Shown here: positions 56,595 to 64,000 of the stretch, piece by piece
Layout of the letters: each line of letters begins with the position of its first letter
Position numbering within the stretch: position 1 is the first letter of the stretch
Origin: Verrucomicrobiia bacterium
GTDB taxonomy: Bacteria > Verrucomicrobiota > Verrucomicrobiia > Limisphaerales > CAIMTB01
Assembly: GCA_019634625.1 (NCBI GenBank)
Contig: JAHCBA010000016.1
Coordinates: 62,001-126,000 of the forward strand
DNA length: 64,000 nucleotides
Direction of reading: 5' to 3'
Program-made: the position numbers and the translations under genes
Notes under the pieces: model-generated
The model's input: the letters and a program-made list of their open reading frames with translations, nothing else
What the model was told of the DNA's origin: nothing
The model's database searches: none

Positions 56595-57742
56595 GACGGG
56601 GAAGGGGGTGGGAACGGTCGATCGACGGGGTGCTGGGGGTGGGGCGGACAGGGGGGGGCGGGCAGTGGGGCGGGATGGGTGGCGAGCGTTTCCCAGCCGA
56701 CGAGTTCCTGGGCGAGGCGGAGGCCGCGGGCGAAGAGATCGTGGGCGGCGGGGGCGAGGGGTCCCAGCCAGGACAGGGATTCGGATCGAACCGGTTCGCC
56801 GTCCCAGGCGCCCTCGCGGCCCGGGCCGGCTTCGAGGAGTCGCTGGTAGCTCCAGAGGTGGGGTTGGATGGGGGGCAGTCCAGCGGCGACGGCCTTCTCT
56901 GAAGCGCGCACCGGGATGTCGATTCCGGGAGGATCCAGGTCCCCGAAGTACTCGATGGGGCGCGGCCCTTGAATCTCGGCGAACAGGTCATGGAGGCGGG
57001 TCACGGCGTCGATGAAGACGAGGCCCTTGCCATAGACCAACGCGCTGAACCGGGGGGCTGCGGCATCCCAACGGCAGTAGGAATCCCAGGTGGAGGCGTT
57101 TTCGAGGACGAGCACGGGACCGTCCGGGCGGTGGCCGCGCCGCCAGCCGAGGGGTTCGGGCACCGGTGCGCAGCGGAGGTCCGACGGGGTGATGCGGCCG
57201 GTGCGAAACGGGGCGGTTACGAGCAGGGCATCGAGGCGCTTTTCGTCACCGAGCACCTCGATGGAACGTTCCTTGACCGGGACGATAGGGCGGAGACGTC
57301 CGCCTGTGGCGAGGAAGCGGTTGAGGGCGACGAAATCGTCGAGAGCGACGTTTTGGCGGGCATCCCGTAGAAAGGCGAGTTCGGGTTCCCAGTCGATGGC
57401 GGCGGGGTCGGGTCCGGAGGGTTCGGTTTCGAGCGGATCGCCGAAGAGGGTGGCGAGCCGGGATTCCGCATCGAGAGGGATCTGGACGCGCTGCAGGAGG
57501 TGGGGTCTGCGCCGGTCATGGGTGAGGCGAAGGAGTCCGGCCCCGGCGAGGAGCCGGGCGTCGCGTTCGGCGTCGGCACGGTGGTCGGCGGAGAGGAGTC
57601 CGGCGGCCTCGAGCAACTGTTCCCAGTCGCGTGAGAACGGGCGGGTGTGACGGCCAAGGCCGGTGCCGCGGGCCCGCCACCACTGGTCGTGCAGCTCCCG
57701 CAGGACCGGGAACGTGCGCCAGCGCGGGTCGTCGGGGGTCAT
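56591..57742 (-). CDS. jetD: Wadjet system nuclease subunit JetD
   Basis: This 383-residue protein is the DNA-cleaving part of the Wadjet complex, which destroys plasmids after loop extrusion by its SMC partner. The N-terminal region (about 1-180) fits the DUF3322 wing/arm. The C-terminal region (about 195-330) fits the DUF2220 TOPRIM-like fold related to topoisomerase VI: 'GPVLVLENASTWDSYCRW' supplies the Glu and 'IEYFGDLDPPGIDIPVRA' supplies the D-x-D pair. The proline-rich tail ('PAPPCPPHPQHPVDRPFPPPSPS') is probably disordered. Start and stop overlap both neighbours by 4 bases (ATGA), so expression is translationally coupled. Confidence 0.9.
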   Translation of the reverse strand: MTPDDPRWRTFPVLRELHDQWWRARGTGLGRHTRPFSRDWEQLLEAAGLLSADHRADAERDARLLAGAGLLRLTHDRRRPHLLQRVQIPLDAESRLATLFGDPLETEPSGPDPAAIDWEPELAFLRDARQNVALDDFVALNRFLATGGRLRPIVPVKERSIEVLGDEKRLDALLVTAPFRTGRITPSDLRCAPVPEPLGWRRGHRPDGPVLVLENASTWDSYCRWDAAAPRFSALVYGKGLVFIDAVTRLHDLFAEIQGPRPIEYFGDLDPPGIDIPVRASEKAVAAGLPPIQPHLWSYQRLLEAGPGREGAWDGEPVRSESLSWLGPLAPAAHDLFARGLRLAQELVGWETLATHPAPLPAPPCPPHPQHPVDRPFPPPSPS

Positions 57743-60700
57743 GTCAGGGATTCGAGGGCCTGATCGACGGTGAGGAGGATGGGGATGTTGTCGATATGGG
57801 CCACGTAACCGTCGGTGCCGGGCGTGACCCTTTTCTCGCAGATCACGACGGTATCGGCGTAGGGGGCCATGACGCCGAGGCGGTCGATGGGGAAGGCCAT
57901 GACGAGCTGCAGGTCGAAGCGGCTGGCGAGTTCGAGGCAGTCCTCGACGCCATCGCCGGAGAGTTTGGAGAACGCCTCGTCCATGACCACGAGGCCGAGG
58001 TGGGGTGAGCGGTGGGATCCGACGTCGTACACGCGGCGGAAGGCGGCGAGCATGGAGATGAAGAAGGGCGCCTGGTTTTCGCCGCCGCTGAGGCTCCGGC
58101 CGCTTCGGCCGAGGGAGATGGCGGGTGCGTCGGGGCGGTCGGCGTGGACCATTTCGAGGTCGTAGCGGTGGTAGAAGCGGTAGTCGAGGAGGCGTCGGGC
58201 GCGCGGGTCGGCACCGTCGGGCGCCTCGACGGCGGCCATGAGGTCGGCCTTGGCGCGGTCGATCTCGTCCGACTTGATGGCCTGGGTGAGCGGGTCGGCC
58301 GGGGAGAGGCCGGTATCGAGGAGGGACCAGAGGGCACTGAAGGCGGGGTCACGGCGCTGGGTGATGCGGTACACGTGGCGGCCGATGGGCTGGTTGAGGT
58401 AGTCCCGGAGCTGGCGGATGGTGCGGTCGGCGGACTGGATTTTTTCGTTGAGGCGATCGAGGACGCCTTCCTGGAGGCGCCGTTCCCATTCGCGACGGCG
58501 GTCGGCCGCGAGCTGGCGGGAGGATTCGAGTTCGACCGTTTCGAGAAGGCGGAGACGGGCATCCCACGAAGAGTTGTCGTCGTCCTCGGCGGTGAAGTCG
58601 GCCTGGTACTGGGGATGGAGGAGGTGGCCGGCGGGGTCACGGGCGGCCATGAGTTCGCGTCGGGCGAGATCACGCCCGGTGCGGGCGTCGTGGGCGGCGT
58701 CGCGGGCGGCGGATTCGCGGGTGGCGGCCAGCTCGCGACGGCGTTCCCAGGTGGGGGCGGCGTCGAGGGATTGCCGGAGGTGGGATTCGAGATCGCGATC
58801 GAGGATGGACGTGGGCAGGCGGGTGCGGGCGACTTCACGTTCGAGGGTGGCCTGGCGGCGGTCCTCCCCGGCGCGATCGAGGGCTTCGCGGTTCTGGCGT
58901 GCCTGGAGATCGAAGGCATCGAGACGGGACCGGCGCACGGCCAGTTCGCCAACGACCGAGGCGATGCGTTTCTGGAGATCGTCGAGCTGGGCGAGGCGGG
59001 CGGCGCGTTCGGGTGTGGCGAGCAACCGGATGGTTTCGCACACGCCGCGGAAGTCGGCTTCGAGGGAGGGCAATCGGGGAAGGTCGCGGGACCGGTCGGG
59101 GAGGGTGCCGTCGCCGAGCCCGCCGCGGTGTCCGGAATCGAGCCAGGCATTGAGGTCCTGGAGGCGGCGGTCGGCGCGGTCGCGTTGGGAGCGGACATCG
59201 AGCTGTTCGCGTTCCCGCGCCTGTTTCATGCGGGCGAGTCCTTCGCGGCCGAGGGTGAGCTGGACTTCCCCGGGGGTTCGGAACCGTCGCCGGGTGGGGA
59301 ACTGTTTGAAGAGGCCGTCCGGGGTGATGGCACGGGGGGCCGGACAGGAATCCAGGTCCCCGGGGTTCCCGACACAGGCGATGTCTCCGAGGAGATGGCA
59401 GGCGTAGGCGCGGGCCACGACGTCCTGGACCTCGATTTTTTCGGCGAGGGAGCCGGGTTGAACTTCGGTGCGGAGGGAGGGGGAGAGCGTTTCGAGGGGA
59501 TGGACGAGGATTTCGGGTTCGCGGCCCGGCGGGGTGGCCTGGAGGATCCGGAGCGCCTCGGGATAGTCTTCGCTGCGGACGATGATGGCCCAGCGGTGAC
59601 GTCCGAGGGTGAGTTCGAGGGCGGGCCACCAGCGGGCGGCATCGGGCTTCACCTCGATGAGTCGTCCGAGTTGATGGGCGCGACCGCCGAGGTGTTGCTG
59701 GATGGCTTCGAGGACGGGGAAGGTGCCGGGGCTGCGTTCGCGTCCGATGGATTCGAGGTCGGCGGCGATCTGGAGGAGCCGTTTGTCGGCGGTCTCGATG
59801 TCGCGGCGGATCGGTTCAATGAACCGGCTGATGTCCCGGGAGATCTCGTTGAAGCGGGCGGCGAGGAGCTGGAGGGCCTGCAGGCGTGACGGGTCGTCCC
59901 CGGATCGGAGGGAATCGAGGAGGGCGTCCTCGACCCGGGCCAGTTCTTCGAGTCCGGGCTGGGCGAGGGAAGCCGCGTGGCGCAGCCATTGGAGCCAGAG
60001 TTGGTGACGGTCGGAGAGGCGTTTGCGGGTTTGCTGGGCGGCGTCGCGCAGGGCGGCGATTTCGGTGTCGAGGGTGCGTTTACGGGCGTCGAGATCGTTC
60101 AGCTTGGCGTGGTCGGGGTCCCGGTGCGCTTCGAGGATGGTGGCCTGGAGGGAGGCATCGAGGGCGTTGCGTTGCCGGGTGGCGTCCTCGACGGCTTTGC
60201 GGTCTGCCGCGTGTTCGGCTTCGAGCCGGGACAGGGCGGAGCGGTGACGTTCGGCGAGTTCCTCGACGCGGGCGACCTCGAGGGCGCGCTGGAGCCAGCC
60301 GAGGATGGAGGCCTCGGTGCGGGCGGACTCGAAGTGGGCGTGGTGCTGGGAGATGCGGCGGAGGAAAGCCGCCTCGTTTTCCTGGCGGCGGAGGCGCGCC
60401 TCGGTTTCGCGATAGGCGTCCTGGGCGGCCTTCACATCGCGGACATCGAGGGGGCTTTCCTCGAGGATGAAACGGCGGATGAAGTCCTCGACATTTTCCT
60501 CGGGTTCGAAGGCGATGGCCTTGACGAGGGTTTTCTGGAACGGGGGGAGATCGAAGTAGAGATGGCGCGGGGTGGCCATTTCGGCGAGGTAATCCTGCTG
60601 GCGTCCGAAGAGGCATTTCTGGGAGCTGCCCGACTCGAATTCGCGCCGGATCCAGGCCCGGAAGGCGTCCTCGTCGAGCACACGGCCCTCGGGCGCGAGG

Positions 60701-61134
60701 CTGGCGTATTCGATGCGATCAGGCGCGAGGAAGTAGGTACGGCGGGGTTCGGCGGTGGGACTGGAGTACTCGATGCGCATGCCCCAGGTCTCGCGGCGCG
60801 GGGCGGGGCGCCCGGGTTCGGCGGGCCAGGAGAATTCGAGGGCGACCAGGGTGACGCCGCTGGATCGGGTGTAATGGGGTTCGCCGTCGCGGACGGTGTT
60901 GGTATCGCAGAGGCAGTAACTGACGAGGGAGCGGCTGCGGGCGTTGCCGGCGGCGGCGCGATTGGGGCGCCAATGTTCGCCGAGGAGGACGTACTGGATG
61001 AGGTCGAGCAGGGCCGTCTTGCCGGTGCCGAAGGCGCCGGCGATGAGGGTATGGTCGGCGACATCGAAGACCTGGCGGAAGCCGTACCAGTTGATGGCGA
61101 CGATGCGGCTGAGGGAGATCCGGCGGTCATTCAC
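57739..61134 (-). CDS. jetC: Wadjet system SMC-like ATPase JetC
   Basis: This is the 1131-residue motor of a Wadjet condensin-like complex. The head begins 'RIVAINWYGFRQVFDVADHTLIAGAFGTGKTALLDLIQYVLLG', with Walker A at residues 33-40 (GAFGTGKT). Long coiled-coil arms fill about 250-900 ('RHRSALSRLEAEHAADRKAVEDATRQRNALDASLQ'), with a hinge-like region in the middle ('GREPEILVHPLETLSPSLRTEV'). The C-terminal half-head has the signature 'GRSLSGGENQAPFFISMLAAFRRVY' and Walker B 'HLGLVVMDEAFSKLSGDGVEDCL'. The size and layout match JetC (COG4913-like, MukB-related). It overlaps jetB and jetD by 4 bases each. Confidence 0.93.
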   Translation of the reverse strand: MNDRRISLSRIVAINWYGFRQVFDVADHTLIAGAFGTGKTALLDLIQYVLLGEHWRPNRAAAGNARSRSLVSYCLCDTNTVRDGEPHYTRSSGVTLVALEFSWPAEPGRPAPRRETWGMRIEYSSPTAEPRRTYFLAPDRIEYASLAPEGRVLDEDAFRAWIRREFESGSSQKCLFGRQQDYLAEMATPRHLYFDLPPFQKTLVKAIAFEPEENVEDFIRRFILEESPLDVRDVKAAQDAYRETEARLRRQENEAAFLRRISQHHAHFESARTEASILGWLQRALEVARVEELAERHRSALSRLEAEHAADRKAVEDATRQRNALDASLQATILEAHRDPDHAKLNDLDARKRTLDTEIAALRDAAQQTRKRLSDRHQLWLQWLRHAASLAQPGLEELARVEDALLDSLRSGDDPSRLQALQLLAARFNEISRDISRFIEPIRRDIETADKRLLQIAADLESIGRERSPGTFPVLEAIQQHLGGRAHQLGRLIEVKPDAARWWPALELTLGRHRWAIIVRSEDYPEALRILQATPPGREPEILVHPLETLSPSLRTEVQPGSLAEKIEVQDVVARAYACHLLGDIACVGNPGDLDSCPAPRAITPDGLFKQFPTRRRFRTPGEVQLTLGREGLARMKQAREREQLDVRSQRDRADRRLQDLNAWLDSGHRGGLGDGTLPDRSRDLPRLPSLEADFRGVCETIRLLATPERAARLAQLDDLQKRIASVVGELAVRRSRLDAFDLQARQNREALDRAGEDRRQATLEREVARTRLPTSILDRDLESHLRQSLDAAPTWERRRELAATRESAARDAAHDARTGRDLARRELMAARDPAGHLLHPQYQADFTAEDDDNSSWDARLRLLETVELESSRQLAADRRREWERRLQEGVLDRLNEKIQSADRTIRQLRDYLNQPIGRHVYRITQRRDPAFSALWSLLDTGLSPADPLTQAIKSDEIDRAKADLMAAVEAPDGADPRARRLLDYRFYHRYDLEMVHADRPDAPAISLGRSGRSLSGGENQAPFFISMLAAFRRVYDVGSHRSPHLGLVVMDEAFSKLSGDGVEDCLELASRFDLQLVMAFPIDRLGVMAPYADTVVICEKRVTPGTDGYVAHIDNIPILLTVDQALESLT

Positions 61135-61772
61135 GCGGACACCTCCGTGTCGGCGTCGGGTTCGGGGGTACCCCTGGCGGCTCCGTGCAGGCCGGCCATG
61201 AGTTCCCAGGCGTCGAGGCTTTCGAAGGGGATGACGCGCGGCAGGGTGGGGAGGATTTCGACGCTGGATTCGCCGAAGCGTTGGGGGTCGTCATGACGCT
61301 GGAAGCGGATCAGGCGGCGGGAGTGGAGGCGGGCGAGCATGCGATCGAGATGGGTTTCGGTGGGCGGTTCCAGGTGTTCGAAGGTGAGGCGGAGGGCCTG
61401 ATAGACGTCGTTGGCGCTTACCACCACGGTTTCGACGGCACGTTCCATCCGGGTTTCGTGGTAGAGCCGCCAGAGGACGAGGACGAGGAGGGTTTCGGCC
61501 TTGTTGAATTTCGCGGTCAGTCCGCACTCGCCCGAGACCGGGCGGGCCTGGAGGAACGAGCGATCCGGGTCGGACCAGAGGTCGAGGTGGAGCGGGGCGA
61601 GGTATTCAGCGAGATCGCGAAGGTGTTCCCGGGCGGTCAGGAAGATTTCCCGCGCACGGCCGTCGTCGCCGAGCAGGACCCCTTTCGAGAGGAGTTCGGT
61701 GAGGGCTTCGCTCAGGGCGGGACGGTCGGGTTCCGGGATGTGTTGCCAGAAGGAAGGCCAGGGGAGGTTCAT
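61131..61772 (-). CDS. jetB: Wadjet system subunit JetB (DUF4194)
   Basis: This 213-residue protein is the small MukE/KITE-like subunit that bridges the JetC heads and the kleisin JetA. Winged-helix character is visible at 'ALSEALTELLSKGVLLGDDGRAREIFLTAREHLRDLAEYLAPLHL' and 'VSANDVYQALRLTFEHLEPPTETHLDRMLARLHSRRLIRFQRHDD'. The 'FNKAETLLVLVLWRLYHE' block is the conserved DUF4194 core. It overlaps jetA at its start and jetC at its stop by 4 bases each. Confidence 0.88.
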   Translation of the reverse strand: MNLPWPSFWQHIPEPDRPALSEALTELLSKGVLLGDDGRAREIFLTAREHLRDLAEYLAPLHLDLWSDPDRSFLQARPVSGECGLTAKFNKAETLLVLVLWRLYHETRMERAVETVVVSANDVYQALRLTFEHLEPPTETHLDRMLARLHSRRLIRFQRHDDPQRFGESSVEILPTLPRVIPFESLDAWELMAGLHGAARGTPEPDADTEVSA

Positions 61773-63262
61773 GAAAGGCGTTCGATGAGCAGACGCTCGA
61801 TGGACCGGCCGGAGACACGGTCGATGGGGATGGCGCCCGGGGTGAGCCCGAGATGTTCGCGGACGGTTTCGATGCGCCAGCGGATCGGGCGATGGCGGGC
61901 GGCGGTGGTGGCGCGGTCGAAGGCGAGGACGGCGAGGAGGTCGAGGAGGTCGTCCTCGGTGGCGAGGCGGAGGGATTCGGTCGAGACGGCGGCGCCCGGG
62001 GTTGGCAGGAGACGTTCCACGAGCCGGCCTGCGCGTTGGGGGGTGATGGCGTAGAGATTGCGGGTGCGGATCAGTTCCTGGGCGTCTCTGGTGTTCCCGG
62101 GGTCCGTCGATGGGGGGACATCGAGGTTGACCGGCGGGCGGGAGCGTCGTGGGCGGTACAGGGAATCCGTGCCGAAATGGAGGGCGACTTCAACGGAGAG
62201 AAGGGGGAGTCCGGGAGAGTCGGTCAGGTCGGAGAAGGATTGCCCGGTGTGATGGCGGTTCACGGCGGCGAGGAACGACTTGACCTGTTCCGCGCGGCGC
62301 CCGCGCATTTCGGTTTGGTAGTCGTAGCGTTGTTTGGAGAGGCGGCAGAAGTCGGCCATGCGGCCGTCGATGAGGCGCTGGCGGGCGGGGATGGAGGCGA
62401 GTCCACGGTCGAGGCGGCCGAGCATGGATTCGGCGGCGAGGTAGGCCTCGGTTGGGGCGAGGCTGCGATGGGCGGCGAGACCTTCGGCGAGACGTTCTTT
62501 GGCGAAGGGATCGGCCAGGGCGTCCTGGACGACGGAACGCGCTCGAAGGAGGCGGGGCCCGAGTCCGCCCTGTCGCAGCGCGTCGTAGCAGACCATGTGT
62601 TCGCCGGCCTGGAACTCGACCAGGAAACGGCGGAGTGTCTCGGCGGGGGATTCGCTGGCGCGCTGTTCCTCGGCGTGGCGGAGAATGAGCGTTTCGACGG
62701 AATGCATCTGTTCGATGGCGCGTTCGACGCGATCGAGCAGTTCACGGACGGTCTGGCGGAATTCCTCGGGGCCGATGCGGTTCGGGTCCAGGGCGCCCTG
62801 CTCTTCAAGGGTCTGGCAGATCGAGCGCAGGGTGGCGGCGAAGTCCCGGAGGTCCGCCGGGTCGGTGGTCGCCATTTCGCGGAGCGAGCGCAGGAGGATT
62901 CGGAGGGGCGGGGTGATGAGCACCCACCGTTCGTCGAGGCTGACACGGCGTTCCTGGAGCCAGCCTGCCTCGACGAGTTTGTTGTAGAACTGCCCGGCCC
63001 GCTGGCGCAGGTCGCCGAATTCGGCGCCTTCGTCATCGCCGAGTTGGGCCCGGGGATGTTCGGCGAGGGCTTCGCGGATCAAAGTCTGACAATCCTCGTG
63101 GGAGACCTGTCCGCCCTCATCGGCGCAACGGGCGAGGCGGTCGGCGCAGTCCACGTAAACCGGGGCGGAGGGTCTGGCGAGGGGCCGGAAGAAGGTCTCG
63201 GGAATGGCGCGGGCGAGCCGCAGGCTGAGCGGCTCGTCGGATGGGCTGGGGACATCCGCCAT
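61769..63262 (-). CDS. jetA: Wadjet system kleisin subunit JetA
   Basis: This is a 497-residue protein in the first position of the operon. Its N-terminus ('IPETFFRPLARPSAPVYVDCADRLARCADEGGQVSHEDCQTLIREAL') and the following wing ('RAGQFYNKLVEAGWLQERRVSLDERWVLITPPLRILLRSLREM') resemble the MukF-like JetA family as I recall it (PF18982 type). The middle is helical, and the C-terminus ('YAITPQRAGRLVERLLPTPGA...EDDLLDLLAVLAFDRATTAARHRPIRWRIETVREHL') forms the second head-binding part. ATG 63262 ('MADVPSPSDEPLSLRL') is preferred over ATG 63316, though neither has a clear ribosome binding site. The gene heads the A-B-C-D order. Confidence 0.85.
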   Translation of the reverse strand: MADVPSPSDEPLSLRLARAIPETFFRPLARPSAPVYVDCADRLARCADEGGQVSHEDCQTLIREALAEHPRAQLGDDEGAEFGDLRQRAGQFYNKLVEAGWLQERRVSLDERWVLITPPLRILLRSLREMATTDPADLRDFAATLRSICQTLEEQGALDPNRIGPEEFRQTVRELLDRVERAIEQMHSVETLILRHAEEQRASESPAETLRRFLVEFQAGEHMVCYDALRQGGLGPRLLRARSVVQDALADPFAKERLAEGLAAHRSLAPTEAYLAAESMLGRLDRGLASIPARQRLIDGRMADFCRLSKQRYDYQTEMRGRRAEQVKSFLAAVNRHHTGQSFSDLTDSPGLPLLSVEVALHFGTDSLYRPRRSRPPVNLDVPPSTDPGNTRDAQELIRTRNLYAITPQRAGRLVERLLPTPGAAVSTESLRLATEDDLLDLLAVLAFDRATTAARHRPIRWRIETVREHLGLTPGAIPIDRVSGRSIERLLIERLS

Positions 63263-63345
63263 GCCGGAAAGGAGAACAGGTCGGAGGAGCGGTGTGCAAC
63301 ACGCGTTGGCGGGCATGTTGCAGGCCGGGTCTGTTGGAGGAGTTG

Positions 63346-63540
63346 TCAGCCGGTCAGGAGGTGAAAGCCGAAGATTTGGAAGTCTCCGGGATTGGCGGTC
63401 GCGAGCCGGCGAACGCCGGATGCCCAGAGGGTGTCGGCCCCGATCATGGCCGCGGGTCGAGCATTTCGCCGAGGAGATCGTCGTCCGGCGAGGGGAACGG
63501 GCGGAGGATGGCGCCCACGGAGCGGGGCTGGATCCCGCTC
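63346..63540 (-). pseudogene. VapC-like PIN-domain toxin, C-terminal remnant
   Basis: The minus-strand frame ending at 63346 reads 'AAMIGADTLWASGVRRLATANPGDFQIFGFHLLTG', which matches the last third of VapC toxins (D-x-x-I-A-A ... T-x-N-x-x-D-F). A second frame immediately upstream ('GAILRPFPSPDDDLLGEML') seems to continue the same protein after a frame change. No start region or antitoxin gene is found. It lies just upstream of jetA. Confidence 0.4.
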
Positions 63541-63611
63541 AGGAATCGAACCGATGGGTGCCGGGTGTTCGGCGCTTTCCAGGGGGCGGGGAGGCGGCGC
63601 AGGATTCGGTC

Positions 63612-64000
63612 GTGCGATTTCCCACGGTGGCTCTCGGGCTCGGGTTTGTTCTGGTATTGGCGGCCGGGTGTGCTTCCTCGCGATCGGTGCGGTCGTCGGG
63701 GCCGTGGGACATCGAGGCGCTGATGCGGGTGCCGGAGGCGACGTGGGGCGTGCGGACGGGGTTGGTTCAGCAGGTGACGTATGCGGGGGAACCGCTGGAA
63801 GGGAGACCGACGCGGGTGTTCGGGTATCTCGGCCGGCCGGCGGGGGCGTCCGGGGAGCGGTTGCCGGCGATGGTGCTGGTGCATGGGGGTGGGGGCAGGG
63901 CGTTTCCGGCGTGGGTGGAACATTGGGCGCGCCGCGGGTATGTGGCACTGGCGATGGACCTGGCGGGGAACGGGCCGGACGGGCGGCTGCCGGACGGGGG
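63612..64000 (+). CDS. Alpha/beta-hydrolase lipoprotein, N-terminal part
   Basis: This is an incomplete gene that runs past the window end (129 codons seen). GTG 63612 opens 'MRFPTVALGLGFVLVLAAGCASS', a lipoprotein signal with lipobox LAAGC. The mature part has 'VTYAGEPLEGRPTRVFGYLGRP' and 'LPAMVLVHGGGGRAFPAWVEHWARRGYVALAMDLAGNGPDGRL', the first strands and oxyanion-hole region (HGGGG) of an alpha/beta hydrolase such as an acetyl xylan esterase or dienelactone hydrolase-like enzyme. The nucleophile elbow lies outside. Its neighbour on the left is the divergent Wadjet operon. Confidence 0.8.
   Translation, partial: MRFPTVALGLGFVLVLAAGCASSRSVRSSGPWDIEALMRVPEATWGVRTGLVQQVTYAGEPLEGRPTRVFGYLGRPAGASGERLPAMVLVHGGGGRAFPAWVEHWARRGYVALAMDLAGNGPDGRLPDG

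Overview
The window is a 64 kb piece of a high-GC bacterial chromosome, most likely from a Verrucomicrobiota lineage such as Limisphaerales. Supporting signs are type II secretion-type pseudopilins of the '[19 protein letters not shown]' kind, PQQ-type propeller proteins, a 2000-residue alpha-2-macroglobulin, LamG proteins, an SGNH/TPR protein, GH42, and weak or absent Shine-Dalgarno sequences. This placement rests on gene style only; no rRNA is present. There is one tRNA, no CRISPR array and no intact transposase.

Layout. 0-2.6 kb: end of rodA and an RNase E/G gene (cell-shape cluster). 2.6-7 kb, minus strand: an unknown helical protein and a LytS/LytT-type two-component pair. 7.3 kb: tRNA-Val(GAC). 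7.8-10 kb: 1-Cys peroxiredoxin and a PQQ-propeller protein. 10-11.1 kb: non-coding, with a possible small RNA and repeats. 11.1-15.4 kb: three CNNM/CorC paralogues and a HAD phosphatase, joined by ATGA overlaps or short gaps. 15.7-23.2 kb: pseudopilin, MsrP-like reductase, NAD(P)HX repair enzyme, EF-P, FHA/zinc protein, PfkB kinase and Gfo/Idh oxidoreductase. 23.2-29.8 kb: UvrA-family ATPase, a second pseudopilin between two palindromes, sugar dehydrogenase and glycosyltransferase. 30.6-33 kb: SGNH/TPR protein. 33.1-37.1 kb: an arsenic island. 37.3-37.8 kb: a broken VapBC pair. 37.8-46.6 kb: secreted unknown protein and alpha-2-macroglobulin. 46.8-48.9 kb: TrkA/TrkH potassium uptake. 49.3-54.8 kb: GH42-like protein, DciA-like protein and LamG protein. 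55.3-63.3 kb: a Wadjet (JetABCD) defence operon coupled to a TPR lipoprotein. 63.6-64 kb: start of an alpha/beta-hydrolase lipoprotein.

The most unusual content is as follows. (1) The arsenic island has its arsR split exactly in two: operator plus the first 15 codons lie upstream, the remaining 78 codons lie 2.77 kb downstream, and acr3-sigZ-arsM sit between. Rejoined, the two parts give a normal-length 93-residue ArsR. (2) The Wadjet operon is unbroken, with 4-bp overlaps at every junction, including one to a fifth gene, a TPR lipoprotein. (3) There are three unrelated families of intergenic repeats: a roughly 160-bp palindromic MITE-like element (three near-full copies and three half copies); 80-84-bp REP-like palindromes that occur as matched pairs around gene modules; and AT-rich islands built from degenerate GTCAAYA...GCCTG/GCCGG motifs. 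(4) Several familiar enzymes lack a key residue: the GH42 acid/base Glu, the EF-P loop Lys, the pseudopilin Glu5 and a PIN-domain Asp.
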